A stretch of 64,000 bases of DNA. Source: Chrysopilus asiliformis. Taxonomy: Eukaryota; Arthropoda; Insecta; Diptera; Rhagionidae. The notes beneath the pieces were generated by a model that saw only the letters and a list, made by a program, of their open reading frames with translations, was not told where the DNA came from and ran no database searches. Made by a program: the position numbers and the translations under genes. Every line of letters begins with the position of its first letter. Within the stretch, counting starts at the first letter, position 1. The stretch spans positions 36,332,361-36,396,360 of the forward strand of contig OZ035963.1 of NCBI GenBank assembly GCA_964034945.1, given 5' to 3'. This document shows, piece after piece, positions 63,738 through 64,000 of the stretch.

Positions 63738-64000
63738 CGTCTGTCTGTCTGTCCGTCCGTCTGTCTGTGGCGCGTATTGCGAGCGCACGGATTGAACTAC
63801 AGACTTGAAATTTAGCACAGGTCCGTTTTTCGTAAAATGCGAGGCTAAGTTCGTTAATGGGCAAAAATGGACCATTAGGGGGGGTACCCCCCATACGAAC
63901 GAAATCGTTTTTTGTGAATATCTCGAAAACGGTGCATCTTATCAAAAAAGTCCAAGAACAAAAGTTATTTAGGATATGATTCTACATAAAACTCCCATAC
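63500..64000. repeat. Dispersed repeat with CTGT microsatellite, continues past the window
   Basis: ATACCCGTATGGTGAAACCA, ACCGTTTGTAACGCC, ACCAGTGTGTTTAGAATGAT, then the CTGT tract, then TCTCGAAAACGGTGCATCTT and AAGAACAAAAGTTATTTAGG. The last part matches 33250-33370 and the first matches 36440-36760. The frames across the CTGT tract are artefacts. Confidence 0.75.
63677..63768. repeat. CTGT/CCGT microsatellite
   Basis: About 22 tetranucleotide units, mostly CTGT, with CCGTCCGT interruptions at regular intervals of 24-32 bp. Confidence 0.92.

Noticed and set aside
63639..63945. Two frames with long TDRQ repeats
   Set aside because: They are translations of the CTGT microsatellite.

Overview
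This window looks like a transposon-dense stretch of an insect genome, most probably a higher fly. It is AT-rich and its host genes are split by spliceosomal introns (GT...AG boundaries, pyrimidine-rich acceptors, AATAAA signals). Most of the 64 kb is layered mobile DNA. The fly assignment is an inference from the Dbp80 and mRpL14 protein sequences and from the repeat families, which resemble those of brachyceran flies. I see no bacterial genes, tRNA, rRNA or CRISPR arrays.

Host genes: (1) a complete DEAD-box RNA helicase of the DDX19/Dbp5 (Dbp80) family, plus strand, 12 exons, 32478-47331, giving a 472-residue protein by hand splicing. (2) A complete single-exon TMEM203 homologue, minus strand, 47852-47430, tail to tail with Dbp80 and sharing its 3' region. 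(3) A complete single-exon mitochondrial ribosomal protein L14 gene (mRpL14), plus strand, 61168-61623, behind a probable non-coding first exon. (4) The first two coding exons of a claudin-superfamily tetraspan gene, minus strand, 16966-12317, with a GC donor; the rest lies outside the window or is lost. (5) Orphan exons with good splice sites that I cannot name: 50016-49851 (minus) and 28931-28754 plus 28319-28120 (minus).

Layout. 0.2-10.2 kb: one LINE copy split by a nested stack (TACTAGC-type repeat, piggyBac-like element, then a Harbinger-like MITE and a 7.1-kb LTR retrotransposon with almost identical 2,579-bp LTRs). 12.3-17 kb: the tetraspan exons, whose intron holds a mariner deletion derivative and three hAT elements nested in one another, each with a perfect 8-bp target duplication. 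18-32 kb: PIF/Harbinger elements and MITEs, mariner remnants, a broken Ty3/gypsy pol and a LINE 3' end. 32.5-47.3 kb: Dbp80, seven introns of 48-271 bp and four of 2.9-3.9 kb filled with transposons. 48-60 kb: LINE, foldback elements, a 122-bp minisatellite, further MITEs. 60.7-64 kb: pogo-like MITE, mRpL14, an RTE-like LINE interrupted by a hAT element, and a CTGT microsatellite-bearing repeat.

Dbp80 acts in nuclear mRNA export, mRpL14 in mitochondrial translation and TMEM203 in internal-membrane calcium biology; nothing suggests a pathway cluster. Every coordinate was found by eye, so exon ends are supported by reading frame and splice consensus but not by transcripts.
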